DNA of 16,417 nt from Actinomycetota bacterium. Its GTDB lineage: Bacteria; Actinomycetota; Thermoleophilia; Solirubrobacterales; 70-9. A program made the translations under genes and the position numbers. The stretch spans positions 976-17,392 of the forward strand of contig VAYK01000092.1 of NCBI GenBank assembly GCA_005884985.1. The letters run 5' to 3'. Each line of letters starts with the position of its first letter. The first letter of the stretch is position 1. The notes below the pieces were generated by a model. The model was not told where the DNA came from, made no database searches, and worked only from the letters and a program-made list of their open reading frames with translations. Positions 1 to 7,623 of the stretch are shown here, one piece after another.

Positions 1-581
1 ACGCCCCCCGCGCCGGTGTGGATGTTCTGGAGCAGCTTGCGCTGACGCTCCCTCTCGGACTCGCTGAGCCGGCGGCTCGCCCCGACTCCCCCACCCTGCG
101 GCATGTAGACGAGGTAGCGGCCGGCGATCGAGAGCTGCATCGAGAGCCGCGCTCCCTTCGTCTTCAGCGGGTCCTTGACGACCTGGACCAGGACCTCCTG
201 GCGGGGCTTGATCAGCTCGTCGATTCGCCGGCCCTTGCCGCGGCCGCGGCGGGGTGCCGCCTTGCCGTCCGGAAGGACGATCTCGTCCACATGCAGGAAG
301 CCGTTTCGCTCCAGGCCGATGTCCACGAAGGCGGCCTCCATGCCGGGAAGGACGTTGTCGACGACCCCCTTGTAGATGTTGCCGACGATCGACCGCTGGC
401 CGCGGCGCTCGACGTAGAGCTCGGCGACCTTCCAGTCGCCGTTCTGTTGGGCCTTGGCCTGGCGGCCACCTGAGCCGCCGCCTTGGCCCCGGCGGCTGTC
501 GGGCCGCGGGGAGCCCTTGCTCTCCAGCACCGCGACGCGGGTCTCGCCAGCGTCGACTGAAACCAGTATGCGTTTTCTCAA
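1..581 (-). CDS. rng: Ribonuclease E/G family protein, N-terminal part (cut by window edge)
   Basis: This is the N-terminal ~193 residues of an RNase E/G endoribonuclease, which processes rRNA and degrades mRNA. The start reads RKRILVSVDAGETRVAVLE, the first strand typical of the family. The S1-like domain follows, with VAELYVERRGQRSIVGNIYK, GMEAAFVDIGLERNGFLHVDE and KGARLSMQLSIAGRYLVYMP. The start is TTG at 581: an in-frame TGA lies four codons upstream, and a GAGGTGAG Shine-Dalgarno site sits 3 nt before the TTG. An unusual Gly/Arg/Gln-rich insert of about 27-30 residues separates the first strand from VAELYVERR, and a second Arg/Gly-rich stretch precedes RIDELIK. The catalytic DNase-I-like domain lies beyond the left edge, so activity cannot be judged. 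The gene follows rodA after 33 nt and is probably co-transcribed with the shape operon, as E. coli rng follows mreBCD-maf. Whether it should be called rng or rne cannot be settled from this part. Confidence 0.9.
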   Translation of the reverse strand, partial: MRKRILVSVDAGETRVAVLESKGSPRPDSRRGQGGGSGGRQAKAQQNGDWKVAELYVERRGQRSIVGNIYKGVVDNVLPGMEAAFVDIGLERNGFLHVDEIVLPDGKAAPRRGRGKGRRIDELIKPRQEVLVQVVKDPLKTKGARLSMQLSIAGRYLVYMPQGGGVGASRRLSESERERQRKLLQNIHTGAGG

Positions 582-584
582 AGA

Positions 585-592
585 CTCACCTC
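585..592 (-). promoter_or_regulatory. Ribosome binding site deciding the TTG start of rng
   Basis: GAGGTGAG lies 3 nt upstream of the TTG at 581, with its GAGGTG core 5 nt away. A TGA at 593-591 in the same frame rules out a longer protein, and no ATG or GTG occurs at the position where the family's N-terminus should begin. Confidence 0.65.
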
Positions 593-614
593 AAGAGTTT
601 GGGTCGAGATCAGC

Positions 615-1808
615 TCAGCGGAGCAGATCCGCCCTGCTCTTGGAGGTGAGCCGCGCCTGGACGTAGATGCTCTGCAGGAGGCCGATCGCCATCAAGGTAA
701 CGACGACGGAGGATCCTCCGAAGCTCATCAACGGTAGCGGGATGCCGGTCACCGGCATGATCCCGATCGCGACGCCGACGTTCACGAACACCTGGCACAT
801 GAACATCGCGGCGATCGCACCCGCTATCAAGCTCCCGTACAAGTTCTTCGAAAGCGTCATGATGCGCAGCGCCCTCCAGATCAGCAGGGCGTAGAGGGAT
901 AGGACGAAAGCAGCACCGACGAAGCCGAATCGCTCTCCGACGACGGAGAAGATGAAGTCGGTGGTGCGGTCGGGGACGAAGCCGTTCTCGGTCTGCGTCG
1001 AATCGGCTCCACGTCCCGTCTTGGCGCCGGATCCGATCGCGATCAGCGACTGATCTATCTGGTATGTCGCGTCGCGGGGGTCCGAACTCGGGTTGAGGAA
1101 CGATGTCAAGCGCTGCTGCTGGTAGCCCTTGAGGACTGGATGCCCGATTGCCGGGGCGATTACCAGCACCGCCGAGACGGCGGCGGTGAGCAGCACGCCG
1201 AGCAGCGCGAAGTGCGTCCAGCGCGCTCCGGCCACGAACAGGATCGCCAGTGTGATCACCACGTAGGTGACGGCGGTCCCCAGGTCGGGCTGCATGAACA
1301 CGATCACCGCCGGCACGAACCCCATCAGCAGGATCCGCGCCGTGTGCTGCCGCTCGGTGACCCGACGGCCACGATCGATCGCGAACCCGGCCAGGGCCGT
1401 GACCAGCAGCACCTTGCCAAGCTCCGACGGCTGGAATGTGATGAAGGGAAGCTCTATCCATCGCTTCGAGCCGCGCGTCGCCTGGCCCAGAAGCAGCACC
1501 AGGATGATGCTGCCGATCATCGCCGTGTAGAGACCGACGCGCAGCTCCCTGAAGCGAGAGTAGTCGACTCGGGCCAGCGCCAGCATCAAGGCAACGCCGA
1601 TCACGGCGTAGATCGCCTGGCGGATGACGTAGAAGTACGGATTGTGGGGGATGTCGCCGCCCGTCACCTCGCCCAGCGAGAAGATGCCGAAGCCGATCAG
1701 CCCCAGGGCGGCGATCAGGAGCAGCGGATCGAGGCCCAGGATGCCGCCGCGCTCGGCCGCGGCCGAGCGGCGCTCGTCGAAGGGGCGGGGATAGACGTCT
1801 GAGACCAT
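615..1808 (-). CDS. rodA: Rod shape-determining SEDS peptidoglycan polymerase RodA
   Basis: RodA is a multi-pass membrane glycosyltransferase that polymerises lipid II into glycan strands during sidewall growth, in partnership with PBP2. The 397-residue protein has about ten hydrophobic spans and the SEDS family signatures: RWIELPFITFQPSELGK (about 116-132), MQPDLGTAV, the long extracytoplasmic loop ending in DRTTDFIFSVVGERFGF (about 280-296), and GIMPVTGIPLPLMSFGGSS near the C-terminus. The Asp in TTDFIF (about 284) is probably the essential SEDS aspartate. The start is the ATG at 1808, which shares one base with the mrdA stop (TGATG), so the two genes are likely translationally coupled. The frame is open further upstream, but that part overlaps mrdA and does not resemble the family. 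The adjacent mrdA favours RodA over FtsW. Confidence 0.95.
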   Translation of the reverse strand: MVSDVYPRPFDERRSAAAERGGILGLDPLLLIAALGLIGFGIFSLGEVTGGDIPHNPYFYVIRQAIYAVIGVALMLALARVDYSRFRELRVGLYTAMIGSIILVLLLGQATRGSKRWIELPFITFQPSELGKVLLVTALAGFAIDRGRRVTERQHTARILLMGFVPAVIVFMQPDLGTAVTYVVITLAILFVAGARWTHFALLGVLLTAAVSAVLVIAPAIGHPVLKGYQQQRLTSFLNPSSDPRDATYQIDQSLIAIGSGAKTGRGADSTQTENGFVPDRTTDFIFSVVGERFGFVGAAFVLSLYALLIWRALRIMTLSKNLYGSLIAGAIAAMFMCQVFVNVGVAIGIMPVTGIPLPLMSFGGSSVVVTLMAIGLLQSIYVQARLTSKSRADLLR

Positions 1809-3781
1809 CAGTACGGGTTCCCCGCCGCGCCACTCGGAGCAGCCGGCCCTGCCTGGATCGAGCCCTGCTTGGGGACCTTGCCTCCGGCCGCCTTGGCCTC
1901 CTGCTTGTGGACGTTGAAGTACGCCGCGAGGATCTGGCGCGCCACGGGCGCCGCGGACTCGACTCCGAACCCGCCCTGCTCGATCGTGTCCGCGATGACG
2001 ATCTGGGGGTTCGGATAGGGCGCCAGGGCGACGTACCACGACTGGTCCTGCTGGCCGACGCGCTGCGCGGTGCCCGTCTTTCCCGCCATCGGGATCGGGA
2101 AGTTGCCGAAGACCGCATACGACGTTCCGCCCGGCGACTGCGCAGCCATGTGGATGCCCTGGAGAATCGCCTGGCGGCCCTGCGGGCTGATCTCGAGATG
2201 GCGCTGCGGCGCCGGGGCGATCTCCTGCACCGCGCGGCCGCTCGTGTCCTCGACCGCCATGCCGACATGGGGGCGGACGACGTCGCCGCCGTTGGCGATC
2301 GCCGCGTAGGCGACCGCCATCTGCAGCGGGTTGGTCTGCAGGTCTCCCTGGCCGACGGCGAGGTTGACGTTGTCGCCCTCCGACCAGGGTCGGTCGGTCG
2401 GGTCGCCCGTCACGACGCTCGTTCCGCCGGGAGAATCAGGGCTCGTGGCGTCCTTGTAGAGCTGGTTGCGCCACTGCGGCGTCGGCAACAGCCCCGCGAC
2501 CTCGCCCGGCAGGTCGATCCCGGTCGGGTGCCCGATTCCGAGGTCGGAAGCCCACTTCTGCTGGGCGTCACCACCGTGGAAGTAGAGGTTGGCGCCAACG
2601 TTGTAGAAGAAGACGTCGGAGGAGACCTGTAACGCCTGCGGAAGCTGGAGCGACCCGTATGTGCCGCCTCCCGCGTTGTGCAGGGTGATCCCGCCCTCGG
2701 TGAACGAGCCCCCGTCGACGATCGTCGTGGTCGGGGTGAGCACGCCGCTCTCCAGCGCCGCGACCGCGGTGATCGGCTTGAACGTCGAGCCGGTCGGGTA
2801 CAGGCCCTGGGTCGCGCGATCGGTATACGGAGACCCGGTCGTGTTCGAGAAGACCTGGTCGACGACCGACTGCGAGAGCCTCGGCTTGGTGAACACCGAG
2901 GGGTCGTAGGTCGGCGAAGAACCGAGGCCGAGGATCTCGCCGTCCCTCACGTTCATCGCCACGAAAGCGCCGGGAGTACTGAACGCGTGCAGTGCGGCCT
3001 CCCCCGCGGACTGCACCCGGTTGTCGATCGACAGTACGAGGTTGTCGCCGGCCTTCGGCTGGGTCTGGCTGAGCACCCCGCCGGTCGGCTGTCCCGCGGC
3101 GTCCACCTGGACGCGACTCATGCCGTTGACTCCGCGCAGGACGTGGTCGTAGGTGTTCTCGACCCCCGCCTGGCCGACCTGGTCGCCCGGCTGCACGCCC
3201 TGGTAGCGGGGCTCCTTGAGCTGCGGGCCGGTGACCTCGCGGGCGTAGCCGAGGATCTGGGCGCCGAGGGTGCCGTCCGGGTAGTGGCGCACGTAGACGT
3301 TCTGCACGCTGACCCCGGGATACTGCGCCTGGTTCTCCTGCAGGTAGTAGACGAGGTCGTGGTTGACATCGCGCTTCAGCGTCACCGGGCTCGCCGGCAG
3401 CTCCCTGGTCTGCTGGCGGAGCTGCTTGTGGATCTCGTCGGGCGGCATGCCGACGACCTGGCCCAGCCGCGCGAACTCCTGCTGGCGCTTCTTCTTCGAG
3501 TGCGGCAGATCGGTGGGCTGGAGCTGGAGCGCCAGCGCGGTGCGGTTGTTGACCAGAACGTGTCCGCTGCGATCCAGGATCTCGCCGCGTGGGGCCTGCA
3601 CCGTGATCTCGCGAACCTGGTTGTTCCTCGCCTGCTTCAGGTACTTCTCGCCCGAGAGCACCTGCAGGTACCACAGCCGGAAGAAGATGATCGAGAACAT
3701 GACCAGCGCGAAGCCGCTGAGGATCGCCACGCGCAGCGCGAACTGCGCCGGCATCAAGGGTCGTTCACGCTCACCGAACAT
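1808..3781 (-). CDS. mrdA: Penicillin-binding protein 2, elongasome transpeptidase
   Basis: This class B PBP cross-links sidewall peptidoglycan as the partner of RodA. Of 657 residues, about 15-40 form the single membrane anchor. The pedestal (dimerisation) domain follows, with the typical PRGEILDRSGHVLVNNR at about 64-80 and YPGVSVQNVYVRHYPDG at about 154-170. The transpeptidase domain has all three motifs: SxxK as GSTFK with catalytic Ser332, S-S-D at 387-389, and KTGTAQ at 568-573. The C-terminal ~30 residues are an Ala/Pro/Gly-rich tail. The start is ATG at 3781, overlapping the mreD stop by one base (TGATG); the ATG at codon 10 is an alternative. An open frame continues upstream through mreD but lacks family resemblance. 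Length and motifs fit PBP2 of the elongasome rather than FtsI, and the mreBCD/rodA context agrees. Confidence 0.95.
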   Translation of the reverse strand: MFGERERPLMPAQFALRVAILSGFALVMFSIIFFRLWYLQVLSGEKYLKQARNNQVREITVQAPRGEILDRSGHVLVNNRTALALQLQPTDLPHSKKKRQQEFARLGQVVGMPPDEIHKQLRQQTRELPASPVTLKRDVNHDLVYYLQENQAQYPGVSVQNVYVRHYPDGTLGAQILGYAREVTGPQLKEPRYQGVQPGDQVGQAGVENTYDHVLRGVNGMSRVQVDAAGQPTGGVLSQTQPKAGDNLVLSIDNRVQSAGEAALHAFSTPGAFVAMNVRDGEILGLGSSPTYDPSVFTKPRLSQSVVDQVFSNTTGSPYTDRATQGLYPTGSTFKPITAVAALESGVLTPTTTIVDGGSFTEGGITLHNAGGGTYGSLQLPQALQVSSDVFFYNVGANLYFHGGDAQQKWASDLGIGHPTGIDLPGEVAGLLPTPQWRNQLYKDATSPDSPGGTSVVTGDPTDRPWSEGDNVNLAVGQGDLQTNPLQMAVAYAAIANGGDVVRPHVGMAVEDTSGRAVQEIAPAPQRHLEISPQGRQAILQGIHMAAQSPGGTSYAVFGNFPIPMAGKTGTAQRVGQQDQSWYVALAPYPNPQIVIADTIEQGGFGVESAAPVARQILAAYFNVHKQEAKAAGGKVPKQGSIQAGPAAPSGAAGNPY

Positions 3782-4389
3782 CACGGGCGCGAGACCCCCG
3801 TCGCACGCCGCATGCGGCGTCCACGCACGCGGCGAGGCCGCGATGCGCCTGCGGTGATCGGCGTCCTCGCGCTGCGAAAGGCCACGTCGTCGACGATCGC
3901 CGGACGCAGGGCCCAGCGGATCAACGGGTAGATCGGGATCATCAAGACCACCGCCAGCAGGCCCTGTACGAAGATCTCTCTCAGCACCAGGAGGCTGACC
4001 GGCGTGCGGACGCCCAGCATCAGCTGGATCGCCGCGAAGCCGGCGGCCGCGCCGGTCGTCAGCGCCCCAGCCAAGAGCAGCGGGATCAGCGAGTTGGAGA
4101 TCTCGGCACCCTCGCGGTAGCGGCCAGCCAGGTAGCCGGCGGAGAGCAGGACGAGGGACGACACGCCGAGCGTCTGAAGCAGCGCCGAGTCGAGCAGCAG
4201 CCCGCTGGCGAACCCGCACACGGCTCCGACCATCCCGCCACCGAGCAGGCCCAGCGAGACAACGATCAGCGGAATCACGTTCGGCGTCGTCCCGAAGAAG
4301 CTGAGGTAGGAGAAGAACGAGATCTGCAGCACGATGGTGACGACGACGATCACCGCGATCCGGATGCCGATCCGCCAGGTGACGATCAT
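3781..4389 (-). CDS. mreD: Rod shape-determining protein MreD
   Basis: MreD is the integral membrane member of the MreBCD complex, which positions the sidewall synthesis machinery. The 202-residue protein is very hydrophobic, with about five or six predicted spans (for example AVIVVVTIVLQISFFSYLSF near the N-terminus and GLLAVVLMIPIYPLIRW near residue 150-165). TTPNVIPLIVVSLGLLGG and GFASGLLLDSALLQTLG match the usual MreD layout. The last ~35 residues are Arg-rich and cytoplasmic or disordered, longer than usual. The ATG overlaps the mreC stop (ATGA), and a GGGAG Shine-Dalgarno site lies 8 nt upstream. MreD sequences diverge strongly, so position between mreC and mrdA carries much of the call. 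Confidence 0.88.
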   Translation of the reverse strand: MIVTWRIGIRIAVIVVVTIVLQISFFSYLSFFGTTPNVIPLIVVSLGLLGGGMVGAVCGFASGLLLDSALLQTLGVSSLVLLSAGYLAGRYREGAEISNSLIPLLLAGALTTGAAAGFAAIQLMLGVRTPVSLLVLREIFVQGLLAVVLMIPIYPLIRWALRPAIVDDVAFRSARTPITAGASRPRRVRGRRMRRATGVSRP

Positions 4390-5258
4390 CCCGGCACTCC
4401 CGGTCGCTTCGGCCCACCCGTGGCGACCTGGACGAAGTCGAGCCCGCGGATGTCGGCGAACGGCGTCACGTGCACGCGTTGGTAGCTCTGTTGCTGGCCC
4501 GCGGTGGTCTCGCTCACCTGGCCGATCGGGATCCCAGGCGGAAAGGCCGAGGAGATCACGCCGTTGCTCCAGCCCGCCGTGACCAGGATCTGTCCCTTAT
4601 GGATCGGCTGGCTCTTGTCTATGAAGTCGAGCAGCAGATCGCTGGGATCGCCCACCTCCGGCTCCGCCACGCCCTCGGGGCCGTTGGGCAGCACCCTGGC
4701 CGAGACGGCGCTTCGGTCGTCGGTGATCAGCGTCACCTCCGCCGTGCCATGGGTGACGTCGGTGATTCGACCGGCAAGCCCGTCCCCGGTGACCACCGGG
4801 TCGTTCATCTTCACGCCGTCGCCGGAGCCCTTGTCGATCGTCACGGTCGAGTACCAGACCGTCGGCGAGCGGGCGATCACGCGCGCGGTCACCGGCGTGT
4901 AGCCGGCCAGCGTCCCCTGCTTGTCGAGGCCGAGCAGCTTTCGCAGCTGCTGGTTCTCGCCCTCGGCCGCCTGGGTCTTGGCGAGCTCGTTGCGAAGCTG
5001 CTGGACCTCGGCCGTCAGGTCCGAGTTCGTACCGCGCGCCTTGAACGTCTCGTCGAACCAGTTGACCAGGTCGCGGGCCGGCTTGAGCGCCCGGGTGGCG
5101 CCCTCTTCCATGGGCCCGAAGACGGATGCCACGACGCGCTGCATCGAGTGCAGCGGGCCGCCCTCGCGCTCTGAGAACTGGGTCGAGAGCAAGACGAGCG
5201 CCGCGATGATCAAGAGCACCAGGATCGCGCGGCGCCTTCTGACCTGCTTGCGGTACAC
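4386..5258 (-). CDS. mreC: Rod shape-determining protein MreC
   Basis: MreC is a bitopic scaffold that links cytoplasmic MreB to PBP2 and RodA outside the membrane. The 290-residue protein starts with a basic segment (KQVRRRR), has one transmembrane helix at about 11-25, a predicted coiled coil at about 65-110 (LTAEVQQLRNELAK, ENQQLRKLLGL), and then the beta-rich MreC core with VIARSPTVWYSTVTIDKGSG (128-147) and DPVVTGDGLAGRITDV. The GTG at 5258, 5 nt after the mreB stop, is chosen because it sits directly before the basic/TM start usual for MreC; the open frame continues upstream inside mreB without family resemblance. The Shine-Dalgarno site is weak, so coupling to mreB translation is likely. 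Confidence 0.92.
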   Translation of the reverse strand: MYRKQVRRRRAILVLLIIAALVLLSTQFSEREGGPLHSMQRVVASVFGPMEEGATRALKPARDLVNWFDETFKARGTNSDLTAEVQQLRNELAKTQAAEGENQQLRKLLGLDKQGTLAGYTPVTARVIARSPTVWYSTVTIDKGSGDGVKMNDPVVTGDGLAGRITDVTHGTAEVTLITDDRSAVSARVLPNGPEGVAEPEVGDPSDLLLDFIDKSQPIHKGQILVTAGWSNGVISSAFPPGIPIGQVSETTAGQQQSYQRVHVTPFADIRGLDFVQVATGGPKRPGVPG

Positions 5259-5263
5259 AACGC

Positions 5264-6319
5264 CTATCCGGAGCTGACCAGGCCGCGGCGGTGCGAGTTC
5301 CGGCTCATCCGGTGGATGGTCTCGAACTCCTCGAGCGAGCGGCCCGAGCCGACCGCAACGCACGTCAGCGGCGACTCGGTCAGCTGCGCCGGCATCTGAC
5401 ACTCCTCGCGGAGGCGATGATCCATGCCCTGAAGCAGGGCGCCGCCACCGGCCAGGGTGATGCCCTGGTCCATGATGTCGCCGGCGAGCTCCGGCGGGGT
5501 GCGATCGAGGGTGTCCTTGACCGCGGCGACGATCTGGTTGATCGGCTCCTCCAGGGCTGAGCGCACTTCGTCCGAGGTGAGCATGATGGTCTTCGGCAGG
5601 CCGGTGACCATGTCGCGGCCCCGGATCTCGGTCGTCACCTCCTCCGGCAGCGGAGCGGCCGAGCCGATCTCGAGCTTCACCTCCTCGGCCGTCTGCTGGC
5701 CGATCAGGAGCTTGTGCTCGTGCTTGCAGTAGTTGACGATCGCATCATCCTGCTCGTCCCCGCCGATGCGGATCGACTCCGAGACGACGATCCCTCCGAG
5801 GGAGATCACGGCGACCTCGCTGGTGCCGCCGCCCACGTCCAAGACCATGCTGCCGGTCGGCTCCCCGACCGGCAGCCCCGCGCCGATGGCCGCCGCCATC
5901 GGCTCCTCGATCAGGTAGGCCTGGCGCGCGCCGGCCGACAAGCAGGCCTCTTCGACGGCACGCTTCTCGACCCCGGTCACGCCCGAGGGAACACAGACGA
6001 CGACGCGGGGGTGTGCGAACCGGTTCTGGTGGACGCGCTGGATGAAGTGGCGCAGCATCTCCTCGGTCACGTCGAAGTCGGCGATGACACCATCCTTGAG
6101 GGGGCGGATGGCGCGAATCGTTCCTGGGGTGCGGCCGAGCATCCGCTTCGCCTCGACGCCCACAGCGTGCACCTCGCCGGTGCGCGCGTCGACCGCCACC
6201 ACCGAGGGCTCCGAGAGCACGATGCCGCGACCGCGCACGTAGACGAGGGTGTTCGCGGTACCGAGGTCCACGGCCATGTCGCGGCCGCCGAAGCCACTGA
6301 GGTTGCGGAGAAGGCCCAT
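5264..6319 (-). CDS. mreB: Rod shape-determining actin homologue MreB
   Basis: MreB is a membrane-associated actin-like ATPase that forms filaments guiding sidewall synthesis. The 351-residue protein carries the actin-fold motifs in order: phosphate-1 DLGTANTLVYVRG (18-30), VCVPSGVTGVEKRAV, connect-1 IEEPMAAAIGAGLPVGEP, phosphate-2 VLDVGGGTSEVAVISLGG, the MreB-typical GGDEQDDAIVNY, and the adenosine motif GITLAGGGALLQG. The start is ATG at 6319, giving MGLLRNLSGFGGRDMAVDLG, the expected short N-terminus. The frame is open up to 6508, but that extension has no family resemblance. No clear Shine-Dalgarno site precedes the ATG. It is the first gene of the shape operon. The presence of MreB indicates lateral wall growth, unlike the polar growth of MreB-less mycobacteria and corynebacteria. 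Confidence 0.97.
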   Translation of the reverse strand: MGLLRNLSGFGGRDMAVDLGTANTLVYVRGRGIVLSEPSVVAVDARTGEVHAVGVEAKRMLGRTPGTIRAIRPLKDGVIADFDVTEEMLRHFIQRVHQNRFAHPRVVVCVPSGVTGVEKRAVEEACLSAGARQAYLIEEPMAAAIGAGLPVGEPTGSMVLDVGGGTSEVAVISLGGIVVSESIRIGGDEQDDAIVNYCKHEHKLLIGQQTAEEVKLEIGSAAPLPEEVTTEIRGRDMVTGLPKTIMLTSDEVRSALEEPINQIVAAVKDTLDRTPPELAGDIMDQGITLAGGGALLQGMDHRLREECQMPAQLTESPLTCVAVGSGRSLEEFETIHRMSRNSHRRGLVSSG

Positions 6320-6480
6320 CAGTTTGGAGAGTGGAGGAAGTGGTCGGTGCGGGCGGAAACTCGTATGCAGGCGAATCCTGAAGAGCCCACGGCAGAGCCT
6401 GCCGCGAGCAGCGGGCGCCCCTCGGTTCGCCCGGCCATGGTGCCAGGAGCCGGTCGTCGTAGCGGCCGCGCCGCGCGCCG

Positions 6481-6508
6481 AGTGTACCGAACCTCCCAGC
6501 AGCCTCAA
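6481..6508 (-). promoter_or_regulatory. Candidate sigma70-type promoter of the mreB operon
   Basis: On the minus strand, TTGAGG (6508-6503) and TACACT (6486-6481) are separated by 16 nt, which predicts transcription starting near 6474 and a leader of about 155 nt. It lies in the 266-nt gap between maf and mreB, where I see no gene, and gives the shape operon its own promoter separate from maf. The 16-nt spacer and only partly matching -35 make it a moderate candidate. Confidence 0.45.
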
Positions 6509-6585
6509 TTGCAGGATGAGGGCAAGAATCAGATCTCAACATGGACCTAAGGGTTAGCGTCCGGGCCAAGACCTGGAACCGACCC

Positions 6586-7161
6586 TCATGCTGGGTCGAG
6601 CAGCTCGGGCGCCAGTTCCAGCAGCAGCCTCACCGGCAGCCCGACGACGTTCGAGAAGTCACCCTCCACGCGCTCGACCAGAATGGAGCCCAGCCCCTGG
6701 ATCGCGTAAGCGCCGGCGCGGTCACGCCACTCGCCGGAGGCGACGTAGGTCTCGAGAGTGGCTTCGTCGAGCTCCCGGAACGTCACCTCCGAGCGAGCCA
6801 CGCCCGAACGCTCGACCCGCTCGGAGCCCGGACGGGAGGCGTCGTACAGGACGACCCCGCTGAGCACCGTGTGGGTCCGCCCCGCCAGCGCCTCGAGGCG
6901 CTCGCGAGCCTCGGCCGGGCCGGCCGCTTTGCCGAGCAGGCGCCCGTCGAGGATGACCTCCGTATCGACTCCAAGCGTCAGCGCCCCCTCGCCCTCCGCC
7001 TCCAGACCGGCCGCCGCCTTGCGGCGCGCGTTCTCGACCACCACGTCTTCAGGCCGCCCATCGCGCAACTCCTCGACGTCGGGAACGACCACCTCGAATG
7101 GGATCCCGAGAGCCGTGAGAATCTCGCGGCGTCGGGGGGACGCGGACGCAAGAACCAACAT
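6586..7161 (-). CDS. maf: Maf-family nucleoside triphosphate pyrophosphatase
   Basis: Maf proteins hydrolyse non-canonical or surplus nucleoside triphosphates (dTTP, UTP or modified bases, depending on subfamily) to the monophosphate and pyrophosphate. The 191-residue protein starts with the family signature LASASPRRREIL (4-15). It continues with a GVDTEV segment carrying the likely catalytic Asp66, LLGKAAGPAEARERLEALAGRTH, and ends with GAYAIQGLGSILVERVEGDF and SNVVGLPV. The ATG at 7161 is chosen; an in-frame TTG directly before it would add one residue. No clear Shine-Dalgarno site is visible. It follows ndk after 42 nt, probably in the same transcript. Maf beside mreBCD is a long-standing neighbourhood in E. 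coli and Bacillus. Subfamily substrate is not resolved here. Confidence 0.93.
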   Translation of the reverse strand: MLVLASASPRRREILTALGIPFEVVVPDVEELRDGRPEDVVVENARRKAAAGLEAEGEGALTLGVDTEVILDGRLLGKAAGPAEARERLEALAGRTHTVLSGVVLYDASRPGSERVERSGVARSEVTFRELDEATLETYVASGEWRDRAGAYAIQGLGSILVERVEGDFSNVVGLPVRLLLELAPELLDPA

Positions 7162-7203
7162 CAAATCCGAGGAAGAGTCGAGCGAAGCCGAGACTTTGCG
7201 AGC

Positions 7204-7623
7204 CTAATCTCCGAGGTCACCGAACCAGAGAGCGATTTCGCGCTCCGCCGACTCGTCGGAGTCGGAGCCGTGCACGAGGTTGAAGGTGACCTCGACGGCG
7301 AAGTCGCCGCGGATCGAGCCCGCGACCGCCTCCAGCGGGTTGGTCGCTCCGATCACCTGTCGCGCGGCGGCGACCGCCTCGTGCCCCTCGAGTACCGCGG
7401 CGACCAGCGGGCCGCCGGTGATGAATTCGACCAGCTCGGCGAAGAACGGCTTCTCGGCGTGCTCGGCGTAGTGGCGGCCGGCGAACTCCTCATTGATGCG
7501 CAGCTGCTGGAGGGCGACGATCCGTAGGCCCTTGCGCTCGAACCGCGTCAGTACCTCGCCGGTCAGGCCGCGCTGGAAGGCGTCCGGCTTGATCAGGATC
7601 AGCGTTCTGGAAGTGTCCGGCAC
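7204..7623 (-). CDS. ndk: Nucleoside diphosphate kinase
   Basis: Ndk moves the terminal phosphate of a nucleoside triphosphate, usually ATP, onto nucleoside diphosphates through a phospho-histidine intermediate. The 139-residue protein shows RTLILIKPDAFQRGL at the N-terminus, the Kpn-loop region around GATNPLEAVAGSIRGDF, and the active site NLVHGSDS with His118. Length is normal for a bacterial Ndk. The start is GTG at 7623, overlapping the stop of the zinc-ribbon gene by one base (TAGTG), with no Shine-Dalgarno site visible, so translational coupling is likely. In mycobacteria ndk likewise lies just after folC and a small membrane protein gene. Confidence 0.97.
   Translation of the reverse strand: MPDTSRTLILIKPDAFQRGLTGEVLTRFERKGLRIVALQQLRINEEFAGRHYAEHAEKPFFAELVEFITGGPLVAAVLEGHEAVAAARQVIGATNPLEAVAGSIRGDFAVEVTFNLVHGSDSDESAEREIALWFGDLGD

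Noticed and set aside
610..2268. Long minus-strand open frame (552 codons) overlapping rodA in another frame
   Set aside because: Arg/Ala-rich translation with no family resemblance; it is a high-GC shadow of rodA and mrdA, which have full motif sets.
2678..3931. Long plus-strand open frame (417 codons) antisense to mrdA and mreD
   Set aside because: Composition typical of an antisense shadow in high-GC DNA, no start signal or motif.
3782..4417. N-terminal extension of PBP2 to 869 residues
   Set aside because: The extension is the out-of-frame reading of mreD; the PBP2 anchor and pedestal begin right after the ATG at 3781.
6320..6508. N-terminal extension of MreB to 414 residues
   Set aside because: The extra residues show no actin-fold resemblance, overlap the candidate leader, and MreB proteins normally start close to DLGTANT.
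6320..6585. Possible small RNA or gene in the maf-mreB gap
   Set aside because: No open frame with a start signal and no strong hairpin; only the candidate promoter stands out.
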